A DNA stretch of 64,000 bases, taken from Thiomicrorhabdus sp. ZW0627. GTDB lineage: Bacteria; Pseudomonadota; Gammaproteobacteria; Thiomicrospirales; Thiomicrospiraceae. The notes below the pieces were generated by a model that made no database searches, had not been told where the DNA came from, and saw nothing but the letters and a program-made list of their open reading frames with translations. This document shows, piece by piece, positions 18,598-28,414 of the stretch. The stretch covers positions 179,027 to 243,026 of the forward strand of contig NZ_JARUQR010000001.1 of NCBI RefSeq assembly GCF_029767005.1, given 5' to 3'. Made by a program: the position numbers and the translations under genes. The stretch's first letter is position 1. Every line of letters starts with the position of its first letter.

Positions 18598-19574
18598 TGT
18601 TTGCTTATATCATTCGACGTCTTCTGTTTGCTATTCCGATTCTGATCGGTGTGAATCTGATCACTTTCGCACTGTTCTTCATGGTCAATACGCCTGATGA
18701 TATGGCGCGTGCGCAACTGGGTGCCAAGCAGACCACACCCGAAATGATTCAGTCGTGGAAAACAGAACACGGTTACGATAAACCGCTGTTCTTTAATTCG
18801 GAATCGACAGGCCTGTCCAAAATTAGTGATACCTTGTTTGTTGAGCAGTCCTTAAAGCTGTTTGTATTTGACTTCGGGCAATCGGATTCGGGGCGCCAGA
18901 TATCGGCAGACATCTACGAACGTATGTGGCCGAGTTTGGCAATCGCGCTACCGACGTTCATGATTGGTCTGATCACCAACATCGCCTTGGCGCTGTTGAT
19001 CGTACTGTTCAGAGGGTCGGTTCTGGATACGGCGACGATGATGGTTGCGGTGGCGATCATGTCGATTTCCGGTCTTTTCTATATCATCGCCGGACAGGTA
19101 GTATTCAGTAAGGTCTGGCACTGGGTACCGATTTCAGGTTATGAAGGTGGTTGGGAAGGCATCAAGTTCCTGATTCTGCCGATTCTGATCGGTGTATTTG
19201 CCGGATTAGGCGGCGGTATCCGCTGGTATCGCAGTCTGTTTCTGGAGGAGATTAATAAGGATTACGTGCGTACCGCTCGTGCGAAAGGGTTATCGGAAAT
19301 CAAAGTTCTGTTCGGGCATGTGCTTCAAAACGGCTTGTTGCCAATCCTGACTGGTGTGGTTGTGGTGATTCCGACCCTGTTCATGGGTAGTCTGATCATG
19401 GAATCGTTCTTCGGGATTCCGGGGCTGGGGAGCTATACCATCGATGCCATTAATGCTCAGGATTTCTCGATCGTGAAGGCGATGGTGTTTCTGGGCTCGG
19501 TGCTTTATATCGTCGGTCTGATTCTGACCGATATCTCCTATACCTATTTTGATCCAAGAGTGAGGTTGCAGTAA
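18597..19574 (+). CDS. Peptide ABC transporter permease (DppB/YejB type)
   Basis: A 325-aa inner-membrane permease with the family N-terminus YIIRRLLFAIPILIGV and a periplasmic loop, then five helices. The EAA-type loop that contacts the ATPase is TARAKGLSEIKVLFGHVL, followed by FFGIPGLGSYTIDAI. Start and stop overlap both neighbours (TGATG and TAATG), so the four transport genes are translationally coupled. It pairs with the next permease to form the channel. Confidence 0.92.
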   Translation: MFAYIIRRLLFAIPILIGVNLITFALFFMVNTPDDMARAQLGAKQTTPEMIQSWKTEHGYDKPLFFNSESTGLSKISDTLFVEQSLKLFVFDFGQSDSGRQISADIYERMWPSLAIALPTFMIGLITNIALALLIVLFRGSVLDTATMMVAVAIMSISGLFYIIAGQVVFSKVWHWVPISGYEGGWEGIKFLILPILIGVFAGLGGGIRWYRSLFLEEINKDYVRTARAKGLSEIKVLFGHVLQNGLLPILTGVVVVIPTLFMGSLIMESFFGIPGLGSYTIDAINAQDFSIVKAMVFLGSVLYIVGLILTDISYTYFDPRVRLQ

Positions 19575-20914
19575 TGACAGTCTCGCTATTGTGGACGGAT
19601 ATGATGATCTGGGGCTTGGTGATCGCCTTGGCGGCTTGGGGTCGTTTGATCAGCCGTTCGATACAGGTCAGAAAGCAGTGGATGCAGGTGTTTGAATCCA
19701 AAGTGGCGATGGTGGCGGCCATTTTATTGGTTTTCTATGTGTCGATTGCGCTATTGGACTCGATTCACTTTTCACAGAACGGGCAGGCCTCGCAAAGCAT
19801 TCTAGATGCATTGTTTTCGCACTTGGCAGATAGCGCGGAACGCACCTATTCGGCGCCGTTTGCGACGGTTGAGTACAACCGTTCGATGCAGGTTCTGCCA
19901 AGCGGCGAAGTCGCCCAGGTCTATCTGCCGTTGGTGAATATCGACCCTGCTGCATCCGTCTGGCAGCAATCCTTGTTGGCGATGGTATTGGGTTTGTTGA
20001 TTGGTACCGTCTTTATCGGCAAGCACCTTTGGTGGCGCAGCCGACAGTATGGTGAAGGCTTTTCTGCTTATGCGCTAAAAGTCTGGCGCGAGGAGACGAG
20101 ATTGCCTTGGCGTACGGCTTACGCCACGATATTGGTGGTGATCCTGTTTTTCAGTTGGTTGTATGTGCTCAGTTTTTCTTATCATGTATTGGGCACGGAC
20201 AAGGTTGGTGGTGATGTGCTTTATGAATCCCTGAAGAGTATTCGAACAGGGGTTTTGATTGGTGTATTGACCACTTTGGTGATGTTGCCGGTTTCTTTGA
20301 TTCTAGGAATCTCGGCAGGCCTGTTCAAAGGTTGGGTGGACGATGTGATTCAGTACCTCTATACCACCTTAAATTCGATTCCTGGCGTGCTGTTGATCGC
20401 CGCTGCCGTGTTGGTGATGCAGGTGGTGATGAATAATCATCCAGACTGGTTCAGTACCACCGAAGAGCGTGCCGACGTTCGCTTGCTGTTTCTGATTCTG
20501 ATTCTGGGGATGACCAGTTGGACCGGCCTGTGCCGCTTGTTGCGTGCCGAGACTTTGAAGATCAGCCAGATAGAATTTGTGACGGCTGCCCGGGCGTTCG
20601 GTGTCAGTCGATTCAAGATCATCGGCCGCCATATCATGCCGAATGTCATGCACATTGTTTTGATTGCTGTGGTGCTGGATTTCAGTGGCTTGGTGTTGGC
20701 GGAAGCGGTATTGTCTTACGTCGGTGTCGGTGTAGACCCGACCATGCACAGTTGGGGAAATATGATCAATCAGGCCCGTTTGGAGATGGCGCGTGAGCCG
20801 ATGGTCTGGTGGTCGCTGTTTTCGGCATTTTTCTTCATGTTTATTTTAGTTTTGGCTGCCAACCTGTTTTCGGATCGGGTGCAGCAAGTGTTAGATCCAA
20901 GAGGGCATAAATAA
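19574..20914 (+). CDS. Peptide ABC transporter permease (DppC/YejE type)
   Basis: At 446 aa it is much longer than usual DppC or OppC (about 300 aa). The extra length is N-terminal: two helices, a periplasmic loop of about 65 residues and another helix precede the normal core, which starts near residue 180. The core has the ATPase-contact loop TAARAFGVSRFKIIGRHIMPN and the motif SYVGVGVDPTMHSWGNMI. Long YejE-type permeases show comparable N-terminal extensions. Confidence 0.9.
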   Translation: MTVSLLWTDMMIWGLVIALAAWGRLISRSIQVRKQWMQVFESKVAMVAAILLVFYVSIALLDSIHFSQNGQASQSILDALFSHLADSAERTYSAPFATVEYNRSMQVLPSGEVAQVYLPLVNIDPAASVWQQSLLAMVLGLLIGTVFIGKHLWWRSRQYGEGFSAYALKVWREETRLPWRTAYATILVVILFFSWLYVLSFSYHVLGTDKVGGDVLYESLKSIRTGVLIGVLTTLVMLPVSLILGISAGLFKGWVDDVIQYLYTTLNSIPGVLLIAAAVLVMQVVMNNHPDWFSTTEERADVRLLFLILILGMTSWTGLCRLLRAETLKISQIEFVTAARAFGVSRFKIIGRHIMPNVMHIVLIAVVLDFSGLVLAEAVLSYVGVGVDPTMHSWGNMINQARLEMAREPMVWWSLFSAFFFMFILVLAANLFSDRVQQVLDPRGHK

Positions 20915-22548
20915 TGCAATCCACTCAACCGGTATTAGAAGTCAAAGACCTTCAGGTGGCCGTCGGGCAGTCGGCTCTGATCAAAGGCATCAGTTTTGAT
21001 ATTCAGGCGGGTGAAATTTTCGCACTGGTCGGGGAGTCGGGTAGCGGCAAGTCATTGACCAGTCTGGCGATCATGCGCCTATTGCCGGAAGCCTTGGATG
21101 TGACCGCTGGAAGCATCTATTTGAATCGTCAGGACCTGTTCGCATTGCCGGAATTCCAAATGCAGAAGGTTCGAGGTAAGCAGGTTGCGATGATTTTTCA
21201 GGAACCGATGACCTCGTTGAATCCAGTCATGAAGGTGGGTGATCAGGTTGCCGAAGTCCTGCGAGTGCATCTGGGTTTATCCGGCAAGCAGGCGCGAGAG
21301 AAAGTGGTGGAGCTGTTCGAAGAGGTTGGGATTCCCGATGCAGGCAACCGTTACGACTGGTATCCGCATCAGCTTTCCGGTGGTCAGAAGCAACGTGTGA
21401 TGATTGCAATGGCGTTGGCTTGTGAGCCGGACTTGTTGATTGCCGACGAACCAACCACGGCGTTGGATGTCACCATTCAGGCCCAGGTGCTGGATCTGTT
21501 GAAACAGATTCGCGATGCCAGAGGTCTGTCGATTCTGTTTATCACGCACGATATGGGTGTGGTCAATGAAATGGCTGATCGAGTGGCGGTCATGAAGCAC
21601 GGCGAAATCGTCGAACAGGCGCCTAAGGCACATTTTTTCGAGAGTCCGGAGCATCCGTATACTCAAAAGTTGCTGGCCGATGCGATGCCGAAACACGACT
21701 ATCGCCCGATCAAGGATACCCAGACATTGTTGCAGTTAAACGACCTGAAAGTGCATTTCCCGATCAAGAAAGGTTTGTTCCAAAGAACGGTCGGTTATGT
21801 CAAAGCCGTGGACGGCGTGACCCTAAATATCCAGAAAGGGCAGACGTTGGCACTGGTGGGCGAATCCGGCAGTGGTAAAAGTACAATTGGTCAGGCGATT
21901 TTAAAGCTGGTGGATGCGACCGACGGTTCGGTCGATTTTCATGACGACGGTCGCGACTTGATCGATTTGACGCAGCTCAGCGAAAAGCAGATGAAACCGT
22001 TACGCAAGAAAGTACAGGTGATTTTTCAGGATCCGTTTTCGGCCTTGAATCCTCGTATGACCATCTGTGAAATCATCCGAGAAGGCATGAACAGCTTGAA
22101 GGTCGGACCGAAAGACCGGGCGTCTCAGGACAAGCGTATCGAACAATTGTTGGAACAGGTTGGCTTGTTGGCCGAGCACAAGCACCGTTATCCGCATGAA
22201 TTCTCCGGCGGCCAGCGTCAGCGCATTGGAATCGCCCGTGCGTTGGCGGTGGAACCGGAGTTGATTATCTGTGATGAACCAACTAGTGCCTTGGATGTGA
22301 CCGTACGTGCCCAGGTGCTGGCGTTGCTTGAAGATTTACAGAAAGAGTATCAGATGTCGTATCTGTTCATCACTCACGACCTGTCTATTATTCCGGCTAT
22401 TGCGCATCACGTAGCCGTGATGCAGCAAGGTAAGATCGTCGAACAGGGCACGGTTCAAGCTGTGATGAAAAACCCGCAGCATGAATACACGCAGAAATTG
22501 TTAAGTTCAGCACCGAAGCTGATTCGGGAATCGTTGAGAGAAGCCTAA
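20914..22548 (+). CDS. Peptide ABC transporter fused dual ATPase (YejF type)
   Basis: The 544-aa protein contains two complete nucleotide-binding domains in one chain. The first has GESGSGKSLTS, LSGGQKQRVMIAMAL and LLIADEPTTALDVT. The second has GESGSGKSTIGQ, FSGGQRQRIGIARAL and LIICDEPTSALDVT. Fused ATPases of this kind accompany YejA/B/E in enterobacteria and the Npp system in Pseudomonas, which import peptide-nucleotide antibiotics such as microcin C or pacidamycin. The true substrate here is unknown. It starts on the stop of the preceding gene. Confidence 0.92.
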   Translation: MQSTQPVLEVKDLQVAVGQSALIKGISFDIQAGEIFALVGESGSGKSLTSLAIMRLLPEALDVTAGSIYLNRQDLFALPEFQMQKVRGKQVAMIFQEPMTSLNPVMKVGDQVAEVLRVHLGLSGKQAREKVVELFEEVGIPDAGNRYDWYPHQLSGGQKQRVMIAMALACEPDLLIADEPTTALDVTIQAQVLDLLKQIRDARGLSILFITHDMGVVNEMADRVAVMKHGEIVEQAPKAHFFESPEHPYTQKLLADAMPKHDYRPIKDTQTLLQLNDLKVHFPIKKGLFQRTVGYVKAVDGVTLNIQKGQTLALVGESGSGKSTIGQAILKLVDATDGSVDFHDDGRDLIDLTQLSEKQMKPLRKKVQVIFQDPFSALNPRMTICEIIREGMNSLKVGPKDRASQDKRIEQLLEQVGLLAEHKHRYPHEFSGGQRQRIGIARALAVEPELIICDEPTSALDVTVRAQVLALLEDLQKEYQMSYLFITHDLSIIPAIAHHVAVMQQGKIVEQGTVQAVMKNPQHEYTQKLLSSAPKLIRESLREA

Positions 22549-22597
22549 AGGATGGGCGCATTCAACAGAATGAAATGAATAATGAATTAAAGGATTA

Positions 22598-23230
22598 ATG
22601 GTGTTTGGATTTATCAGTCGCAATGTGTTGACCGGAATCATTACGATTTTACCGGTGTTTTTGACCTTTTATCTACTGTATTGGATGGCAGTGACCGCAG
22701 AATCGATGTTGGGCGGCGTTATTCGAGCCACTATGCCGGAAGAGATGTATTGGCCGGGCATGGGTGTAATTGCCGGTTTGGCCGTGCTGTTTATCATTGG
22801 TATGTTGATGCACGCCTATATTGTGCGAACGGTTTTCTCCAAATTTGAGGCGTTATTTTCCAATATGCCGGTGGTCAAACCGATCTACCGGGCGATGAAG
22901 GATTTCTTCGATTACTTTTCGCCTAAAAAAGAGCAGGAATTTGACCAGGTGGTGTCGGTGACCTTTAATGGCATGAAATTGGTGGGATTCATCACCCAGA
23001 ACGATTCGAACAAGTTGCCGCAAGGGTTCAATGATGAAGAGAGTATTTTGGTCTACCTGCCGTTGAGTTATATGATCGGCGGTTATGCTGTGCTGGTGCC
23101 GCGTTCGGCAGTTGAGCCGGTAGATATGACCATGGAGGAGGCGATGCGTTTCACTTTGACTGCCGGTGTGGCATCGACATCGAATCATAAGCCGGTCAAG
23201 AAAACGAAGAAGCCTGAAGAGGTTCGCTGA
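22598..23230 (+). CDS. DUF502 family membrane protein
   Basis: This 210-aa protein has two N-terminal helices (GIITILPVFLTFYLLYW and GMGVIAGLAVLFIIGMLMHAY) and a soluble C-terminal half with the DUF502 signature around FSNMPVVKPIYRAMKDFFDYFSP and GGYAVLVPRSAVEPVDM (parts only). The biochemical role of the family is unknown; it sits in the cytoplasmic membrane. It has an AAAGGA ribosome site and lies 49 bp after the transporter genes, so it may share their transcript. A bidirectional terminator closes it. Confidence 0.88.
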   Translation: MVFGFISRNVLTGIITILPVFLTFYLLYWMAVTAESMLGGVIRATMPEEMYWPGMGVIAGLAVLFIIGMLMHAYIVRTVFSKFEALFSNMPVVKPIYRAMKDFFDYFSPKKEQEFDQVVSVTFNGMKLVGFITQNDSNKLPQGFNDEESILVYLPLSYMIGGYAVLVPRSAVEPVDMTMEEAMRFTLTAGVASTSNHKPVKKTKKPEEVR

Positions 23231-23248
23231 ACCGTCTTTTTCGGACAT

Positions 23249-23279
23249 AAAAAAACCAGCAGGCCTGCTGGTTTTTTTA
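23249..23279. terminator. Bidirectional terminator with CAGGCCTG core
   Basis: The perfect palindrome AAACCAGCAGG / CCTGCTGGTTT, with A and T tracts outside, ends the DUF502 transcript and also the convergent minus-strand SDR operon. Confidence 0.92.
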
Positions 23280-23305
23280 TGTCTAGAGTTTGGCCGTCTT
23301 AATTT

Positions 23306-23989
23306 TTAGTGTTTATGGACAAGCTCTGCATTCAGGCCATGCAGGACGATGTCGATGATGTGCTTGGCCATCTCTTCCGGTGTTGGTAGGTTTAAAGGAT
23401 TTTCGCCCGGAAACAGTCTGCCGCGGGCTTCCGTGGCAAACGCCTCAAGCTTGGCCAGATAGCATTCGAGCGGCAACTCTCTATGTTCGGCCGCCACGCT
23501 TTTTATCATTTGTTCCAAACCGGCTTTGGCAACGCCGTAGGCGCCGTAAAACGCAGGATGCTCTTCGATGTTTTGATCCGAAACGGCCACTAGCTGACCT
23601 TTCGAAGATTTAAGCAGTAATGGCAGAGTAACCTGCATCAGATGGAAGTTGGCGTTGAGGTTGGTGTGCAGTACTTCATACCACTGTTTGTAATCGAATT
23701 GCGCGATCGGCGTAAATGCCGGTAGGGTAGCGGCATTCAGGAAAACACCGTCCAAACGGCCGTAGTTTTCAGTGAGAATATCCTGCAACTGCTGGTAGTG
23801 GTCGATGTTGGCGCCTAACAAGTCCATTGGATAAAGTGCCGCTAATTCTGAGTCCAGTTCGTCATAGAGCTTGTTGAGAGCGCCAAGGTCTTTATCCAGC
23901 AGGATGACGTCGTGACCCTGTTCAATCAGTTGGGTGCTCAGGGCTTTTCCAAGACCAAGGGCGGCTCCGGTAACTAAATATACACTCAT
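23306..23989 (-). CDS. Short-chain dehydrogenase/reductase (YciK-like)
   Basis: A 227-aa Rossmann-fold enzyme with the cofactor motif TGAALGLGKAL near residues 7-17, the structural motif NAAT near 90, and the active-site pair Tyr and Lys in YGAYGVAKAGLE. The substrate is unknown. It lies 11 bp after the phosphatase gene on the minus strand. The trio ubiG, HAD phosphatase and SDR resembles the order I recall from Pseudomonas (PA3171-PA3173). Confidence 0.85.
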   Translation of the reverse strand: MSVYLVTGAALGLGKALSTQLIEQGHDVILLDKDLGALNKLYDELDSELAALYPMDLLGANIDHYQQLQDILTENYGRLDGVFLNAATLPAFTPIAQFDYKQWYEVLHTNLNANFHLMQVTLPLLLKSSKGQLVAVSDQNIEEHPAFYGAYGVAKAGLEQMIKSVAAEHRELPLECYLAKLEAFATEARGRLFPGENPLNLPTPEEMAKHIIDIVLHGLNAELVHKH

Positions 23990-24000
23990 AACTTTAACTC

Positions 24001-24687
24001 TTAATTTTCTGTTTTCGTATTGAAGGGTGTTTTCATGCTTTGCAGAAACTGGCTGATCTCATACGGCGTTGCGAAGAAATAATCGGCAGGCCAGCTATTG
24101 TCGTCGGCTGACTCCGGCAGGTAGCCGAATAGGGCGGCTCCGGTTTTCATGCCGGCATTGATGCCCGCTTCGATGTCGCGAGGATGATCTCCTACATACA
24201 GGCAATTCTCGGGTGAGACGCCGCACTGTTCTGCTGCCAGATACATCGGTTCCGGATGCGGCTTGCGGACTTCAAGCGTATCACCACTGACCACCGCCAA
24301 TGGGCGGCTAGGAAATGTGAAGTACGACAGCAGTTTTTCCGTTAGCCAGCCGGGTTTGTTAGTGACGATGCCCCAAGGAATCTTGTTTTCGGCCAGAAAT
24401 TCGAGACCCGGAAGCAATCCCGGAAACAGCTGGGTGTGATGGGCGATGTTTTCAAAATAGATTTTCAGAAAGTGCTGGCGTTTTTCTTCCAGTTCATCAC
24501 CTTCCAAATCCGGGAAGCCGAGTTTGGTCATAGCCAGACCGCCTTGTGAAACGGTTTTACGGATGTCTTGATAACGCAGTTGAGGGCGTTCGAAATCATT
24601 CAGTGTACGGTTGAGCGCATACGCAAAATCGTAAGAAGTGTCCAGCAAGGTGCCGTCCAGGTCAAAAAGAATACATTCTGTGGTCAT
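24001..24687 (-). CDS. mupP: HAD phosphatase, probable N-acetylmuramic acid 6-phosphate phosphatase MupP
   Basis: A 228-aa HAD enzyme of the phosphoglycolate-phosphatase type. Motif I is FDLDGTLLDT, with the nucleophile Asp9 and acid Asp11. Motif II is VTNKPG, motif III includes KPHPEPMYL, and motif IV is YVGDHPRDIEAG. Sequence alone would allow Gph, but the location right after ubiG, and a C-terminal GY...W.AD pattern, match Pseudomonas MupP, which dephosphorylates MurNAc-6-phosphate in a peptidoglycan recycling route. The partner genes amgK and murU are not in this window, so the call is an inference. Confidence 0.65.
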   Translation of the reverse strand: MTTECILFDLDGTLLDTSYDFAYALNRTLNDFERPQLRYQDIRKTVSQGGLAMTKLGFPDLEGDELEEKRQHFLKIYFENIAHHTQLFPGLLPGLEFLAENKIPWGIVTNKPGWLTEKLLSYFTFPSRPLAVVSGDTLEVRKPHPEPMYLAAEQCGVSPENCLYVGDHPRDIEAGINAGMKTGAALFGYLPESADDNSWPADYFFATPYEISQFLQSMKTPFNTKTEN

Positions 24688-24690
24688 GGA

Positions 24691-25410
24691 TTATTCCGCT
24701 TTCTGATAAGCAAGCAAGTAGTTGACGTCGACCTTGTCGCTCAGGCCGTAACGGTTTAATAACGGGTTGAATTCGATGCCGCTGCTGTCGCGCAAGAACA
24801 GATCGGCCTGACGAGCCATCTCGTCCATCTCGGCTGGCGTGATGAACTTTTCATAGCTGTGCGTGCCCTTGGGGACGAGGTTCATGACCTGTTCGGCGGC
24901 GAAAATCGCCAGCAGGTAGGCTTTGTAATTACGGTTAAGGGTGGAAAAGAACACCCAGCCACCTGGTTTGACACAGTCGGACGCCGCCTGGATGATGGAG
25001 GCCGGATCCGGTACGTGTTCCAGCATTTCCATGCAGGTGACGATGTCGTGGCGTTCACGGTTGCTCTGGGCATACTCTTCGGCAGCGATCAGCTGGTAGT
25101 CAACTTTCACACCCGAATCCAAGCCGTGCAGTTTCGCAACGGTCAAAACTTCATCGGCCAGGTCAATTCCCGTGACTTGTGCACCTGCAACCGCAAGCGA
25201 TTCCGACAGGATTCCGCCGCCGCAACCGATGTCCAGAATGCTCTGGTTTTCGATCGTTTGGTGGCGTCTGATGAAATCGAGACGGAAAGGGTTGATCTTA
25301 TGCAGTGCACCGAATTCACCTTCCGTGTCCCACCAGGTGTTGGACAATCGGTTGAAGTTATCCAGTTCGGCTTGATCGGCATTGCCTTTGTGAAAAGTCG
25401 ATTCGGTCAT
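24691..25410 (-). CDS. ubiG: Ubiquinone biosynthesis O-methyltransferase UbiG
   Basis: The 239-aa SAM-dependent methyltransferase performs both O-methylations in ubiquinone synthesis. The N-terminus FNRLSNTWWDTEGEFGALH and the SAM-binding motif ILDIGCGGGILSE are diagnostic, as is GTHSYEKFITPAEM. It is first of three closely packed minus-strand genes (3 and 11 bp gaps) and divergent from gyrA. Quinone production fits the quinone-dependent sulfide oxidation suggested elsewhere in the window. Confidence 0.95.
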   Translation of the reverse strand: MTESTFHKGNADQAELDNFNRLSNTWWDTEGEFGALHKINPFRLDFIRRHQTIENQSILDIGCGGGILSESLAVAGAQVTGIDLADEVLTVAKLHGLDSGVKVDYQLIAAEEYAQSNRERHDIVTCMEMLEHVPDPASIIQAASDCVKPGGWVFFSTLNRNYKAYLLAIFAAEQVMNLVPKGTHSYEKFITPAEMDEMARQADLFLRDSSGIEFNPLLNRYGLSDKVDVNYLLAYQKAE

Positions 25411-25646
25411 AGTGTCTCTTTTGCTAACCTGTTTTGCTTTAGTCGGACACGTATTCCCGAGGTCCGAACGTCAGCTTACAGTGTTGAAAAAATAAGTCCA
25501 AAATTATACCTTTTTGAGCGTGTTTTGTCGGCCTAAATTCCAGAGTTGTCTTTGTGTGGCTATAAGTGTCTTGAATAACGCTCAAAAAGTGGTCCGAAGG
25601 GCGTTGAAAGCTTGTTATTAATGTCGCTTTGAATGAAGAAATTGAG

Positions 25647-25652
25647 TATAAT
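25647..25652 (+). promoter_or_regulatory. -10 element upstream of gyrA
   Basis: TATAAT lies 40 bp before the gyrA ATG in the 281-bp divergent region shared with ubiG. No convincing -35 at 17 bp. Nothing else clear is seen in this region. Confidence 0.5.
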
Positions 25653-25691
25653 GTGGGCTTTAATTTGGTTAACAAATAGATTGGATGATTG

Positions 25692-28331
25692 ATGTCTGAA
25701 TTTGCACGTGAAATTATTCCCATTTCGCTTGAAGATGAAATGGAACAGTCCTACCTGAGTTACGCGATGAGCGTTATTGTAGGACGAGCGCTTCCCGATG
25801 TAAGAGATGGTTTAAAACCGGTTCACCGTCGCGTACTTTATGCGATGAACGAACTAAGCAACGATTACAACAAACCTTATAAGAAATCGGCACGTATTGT
25901 CGGTGACGTAATCGGTAAATATCATCCCCACGGTGATACTGCAGTGTATGACACGATCGTCCGTATGGCGCAGCCGTTCTCGCTTCGTTATATGTTGGTG
26001 GACGGACAGGGTAACTTCGGTTCGGTTGACGGCGATTCTCCCGCTGCGATGCGTTACACCGAGATTCGTATGGCAAAGATCGCCCATCATTTGTTAGCCG
26101 ATCTTGATAAAGAGACAGTGAATTTTGCGGAAAACTATGACGGTTCCGAGTCCGAGCCGGTTGTTCTTCCAACTCGTATCCCTAATTTGTTGATCAACGG
26201 TTCTTCCGGGATTGCCGTTGGGATGGCGACTAACATCCCTCCGCACAATCTGAATGAAACGGTCAATGCGTGTTTGGCTTACATCGATAATCCGGAAATT
26301 GATATCGCTGGTTTGATGGAGTACTTGCCGGGGCCGGATTTCCCGACTCACGGTATCATCAACGGTAACAAAGGAATTCGCGAAGCCTATGAAACAGGTC
26401 GTGGACGTGTCCAGATCCGTGCCAAGACCAATGTCGAGACGGATAAGAGTGGTAAGAGCCAGATTGTCGTCGAGGAAATTCCTTATCAGGTCAACAAGGC
26501 GCGTCTGATCGAACGAATCGCTGAGTTGGTTAAGGAGAAGAAAATCGAAGGCATTACGGCGCTACGCGACGAATCCGATAAGGACGGTATGCGTATCGTT
26601 ATCGAATTGCGTAGAGGCGAGGTTCCGGAAGTCGTTATCAATAACTTATACAAGCAGACGTCTATGCAGACGGTGTTTGGTATCAATATGGTTGCCTTGA
26701 TTGACGGTCAGCCTAAGTTATTGAACTTGAAGCAGATTATTGAAGCGTTTGTGAAGCACCGCCGTGAAGTGGTAACTCGTCGCACGATCTTTGAGCTGCG
26801 TAAGGCGCGTGAAAAAGCACATATTTTAGAAGGTCTGACGATTGCGTTGAATAACATCGACGAGATGATCGAGTTGATCAAGGCATCACCAAGTCCGGCA
26901 GTCGCGAAAGAGCGCATGTTGGAGAAATCCTGGCCGGTTGGAAATGTTATCGACTTCCTTGAACGTGTCGATATGAGCGATATCCGTCCGGAAGATTTGC
27001 CAGCTGGTTTCGGAGCTGACGGGGATGTCTATAAATTGTCTCCGGCTCAGGCTCAGGCGATTTTGGAAATGCGTCTGCACCGTTTGACCGGTTTGGAGCA
27101 GGATAAGATTGTTGAAGAGTACAAGGGATTGATCGAGAAAATTGCAGAATTCCTTGAAATCTTGAGAAATCCGGATCGTTTGACGGAAGTGGTCAAAGAA
27201 GAGTTGCAGGAGGTAATCGAGTCCTTCGGTGACACTCGTCGTACCGAAATCGATTTCAATTACCAGGACTTGGATGCTGAAGATTTGATCGCGGTTGAAG
27301 AGCGTATCGTGACTCTTTCTCAGGATGGATACATCAAAACTCAGCCATTAAGCGACTACCGTGCGCAAAAGCGTGGTGGACGAGGAAAGTCGGCCACGGC
27401 GATGAAAGAAGAAGACGAAGTCGGGCAGCTTTTTGTGGCGAGTACGCACGACATGTTGTTGTGTTTCTCGAACCGCGGTAAGTTGTACTGGCAGAAAACA
27501 TGGCAGTTGCCGTTGGCAAGCCGTGGAAGCCGCGGTAAGCCGATCGTGAACGTTTTGCCTCTGGAAGATGGTGAGCATATCACTTCGGTATTGCCGGTTG
27601 ACGAGTTTGATGATGAGCGCGTCGTGTTCATGGCGACCCGTAACTCGGTCGTCAAACGTGTTGCGCTTAAAGATTTCTCCCGCCCTCGTGCCAACGGTAT
27701 TATCGCAGTGGATCTGCTGGATGATGACGAACTGGTCGGGACGGCTTTGACTGATGGTAATCAGGATGTGATGTTGTTCAGCAACATCGGTAAAGCGATC
27801 CGTTTCAAGGAGAGTGATGTCCGAGTCATGGGTCGTACCGCACGTGGTGTTCGAGGTATGAAACTGCCGGAAGGCGCACATGTGATCAGTATGCAGATCG
27901 CCAAGCCGGATTCACTGATTTTGACCGCGACTGTAAACGGTTTCGGTAAGTGTACACCGGTAGATGATTATTCGACCATTAATCGTGGCGGGCAAGGTGT
28001 TATCTCCATCAAAACAACGGATCGAAACGGCGATGTGGTTTCAGCCGTGTCGGTAACTCCTGATCAGGAGATGGTCTTGATTACCAATAAAGGAACGCTG
28101 GTGAGAACCCGTGTATCCGAGGTGTCGGTAGTAGGGCGTAATACTCAGGGCGTTAAGCTGATCAATGTCGGCAAAGGCGAGCAGGTTGTCGGTCTGGCGG
28201 TTGTCGATATCGAAGAAGAAGACGATATGGATTTGGAGGGCGCCGATGTAGAAAGCGGCGCCACCGTAACGGACGAGAGTGTAGATGCGCCTACAGTTGA
28301 AGAGCAGGCGGACGACAGCGAAGAGTCCTGA
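25692..28331 (+). CDS. gyrA: DNA gyrase subunit A
   Basis: The 879-aa subunit breaks and rejoins DNA during negative supercoiling. The catalytic tyrosine sits in [10 protein letters not shown] near residue 120. The quinolone-determining region reads [10 protein letters not shown]: the residue equal to E. coli Ser83 is Thr and Asp87 is kept, the same wild-type state as Pseudomonas. The GyrA-box QKRGGRGK marks the DNA-wrapping C-terminal beta-pinwheel, and an acidic tail follows. The ATG at 25692 is preferred to the TTG just before it. It is first in a long series of biosynthetic genes but ends at a terminator. Confidence 0.97.
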   Translation: MSEFAREIIPISLEDEMEQSYLSYAMSVIVGRALPDVRDGLKPVHRRVLYAMNELSNDYNKPYKKSARIVGDVIGKYHPHGDTAVYDTIVRMAQPFSLRYMLVDGQGNFGSVDGDSPAAMRYTEIRMAKIAHHLLADLDKETVNFAENYDGSESEPVVLPTRIPNLLINGSSGIAVGMATNIPPHNLNETVNACLAYIDNPEIDIAGLMEYLPGPDFPTHGIINGNKGIREAYETGRGRVQIRAKTNVETDKSGKSQIVVEEIPYQVNKARLIERIAELVKEKKIEGITALRDESDKDGMRIVIELRRGEVPEVVINNLYKQTSMQTVFGINMVALIDGQPKLLNLKQIIEAFVKHRREVVTRRTIFELRKAREKAHILEGLTIALNNIDEMIELIKASPSPAVAKERMLEKSWPVGNVIDFLERVDMSDIRPEDLPAGFGADGDVYKLSPAQAQAILEMRLHRLTGLEQDKIVEEYKGLIEKIAEFLEILRNPDRLTEVVKEELQEVIESFGDTRRTEIDFNYQDLDAEDLIAVEERIVTLSQDGYIKTQPLSDYRAQKRGGRGKSATAMKEEDEVGQLFVASTHDMLLCFSNRGKLYWQKTWQLPLASRGSRGKPIVNVLPLEDGEHITSVLPVDEFDDERVVFMATRNSVVKRVALKDFSRPRANGIIAVDLLDDDELVGTALTDGNQDVMLFSNIGKAIRFKESDVRVMGRTARGVRGMKLPEGAHVISMQIAKPDSLILTATVNGFGKCTPVDDYSTINRGGQGVISIKTTDRNGDVVSAVSVTPDQEMVLITNKGTLVRTRVSEVSVVGRNTQGVKLINVGKGEQVVGLAVVDIEEEDDMDLEGADVESGATVTDESVDAPTVEEQADDSEES

Positions 28332-28357
28332 TCAATCCCTTTAATTTAATATAAGGT

Positions 28358-28392
28358 AGGGCGACTCCATTTATGGAGCCGCCCTGTTTTTG
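28358..28392 (+). terminator. Terminator between gyrA and serC
   Basis: Stem GGGCGACTCCAT / ATGGAGCCGCCC with one mismatch and a 2-nt loop, followed by TGTTTTTG. The serC ribosome site lies immediately downstream, so it could also act as an attenuator. Confidence 0.8.
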
Positions 28393-28414
28393 TTACCAAG
28401 GAAGCAAATTTAGA

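Noticed and set aside
25439..25723. 94-aa minus-strand frame across the ubiG-gyrA gap
   Set aside because: It overlaps the gyrA start antisense and shows no domain or ribosome site.
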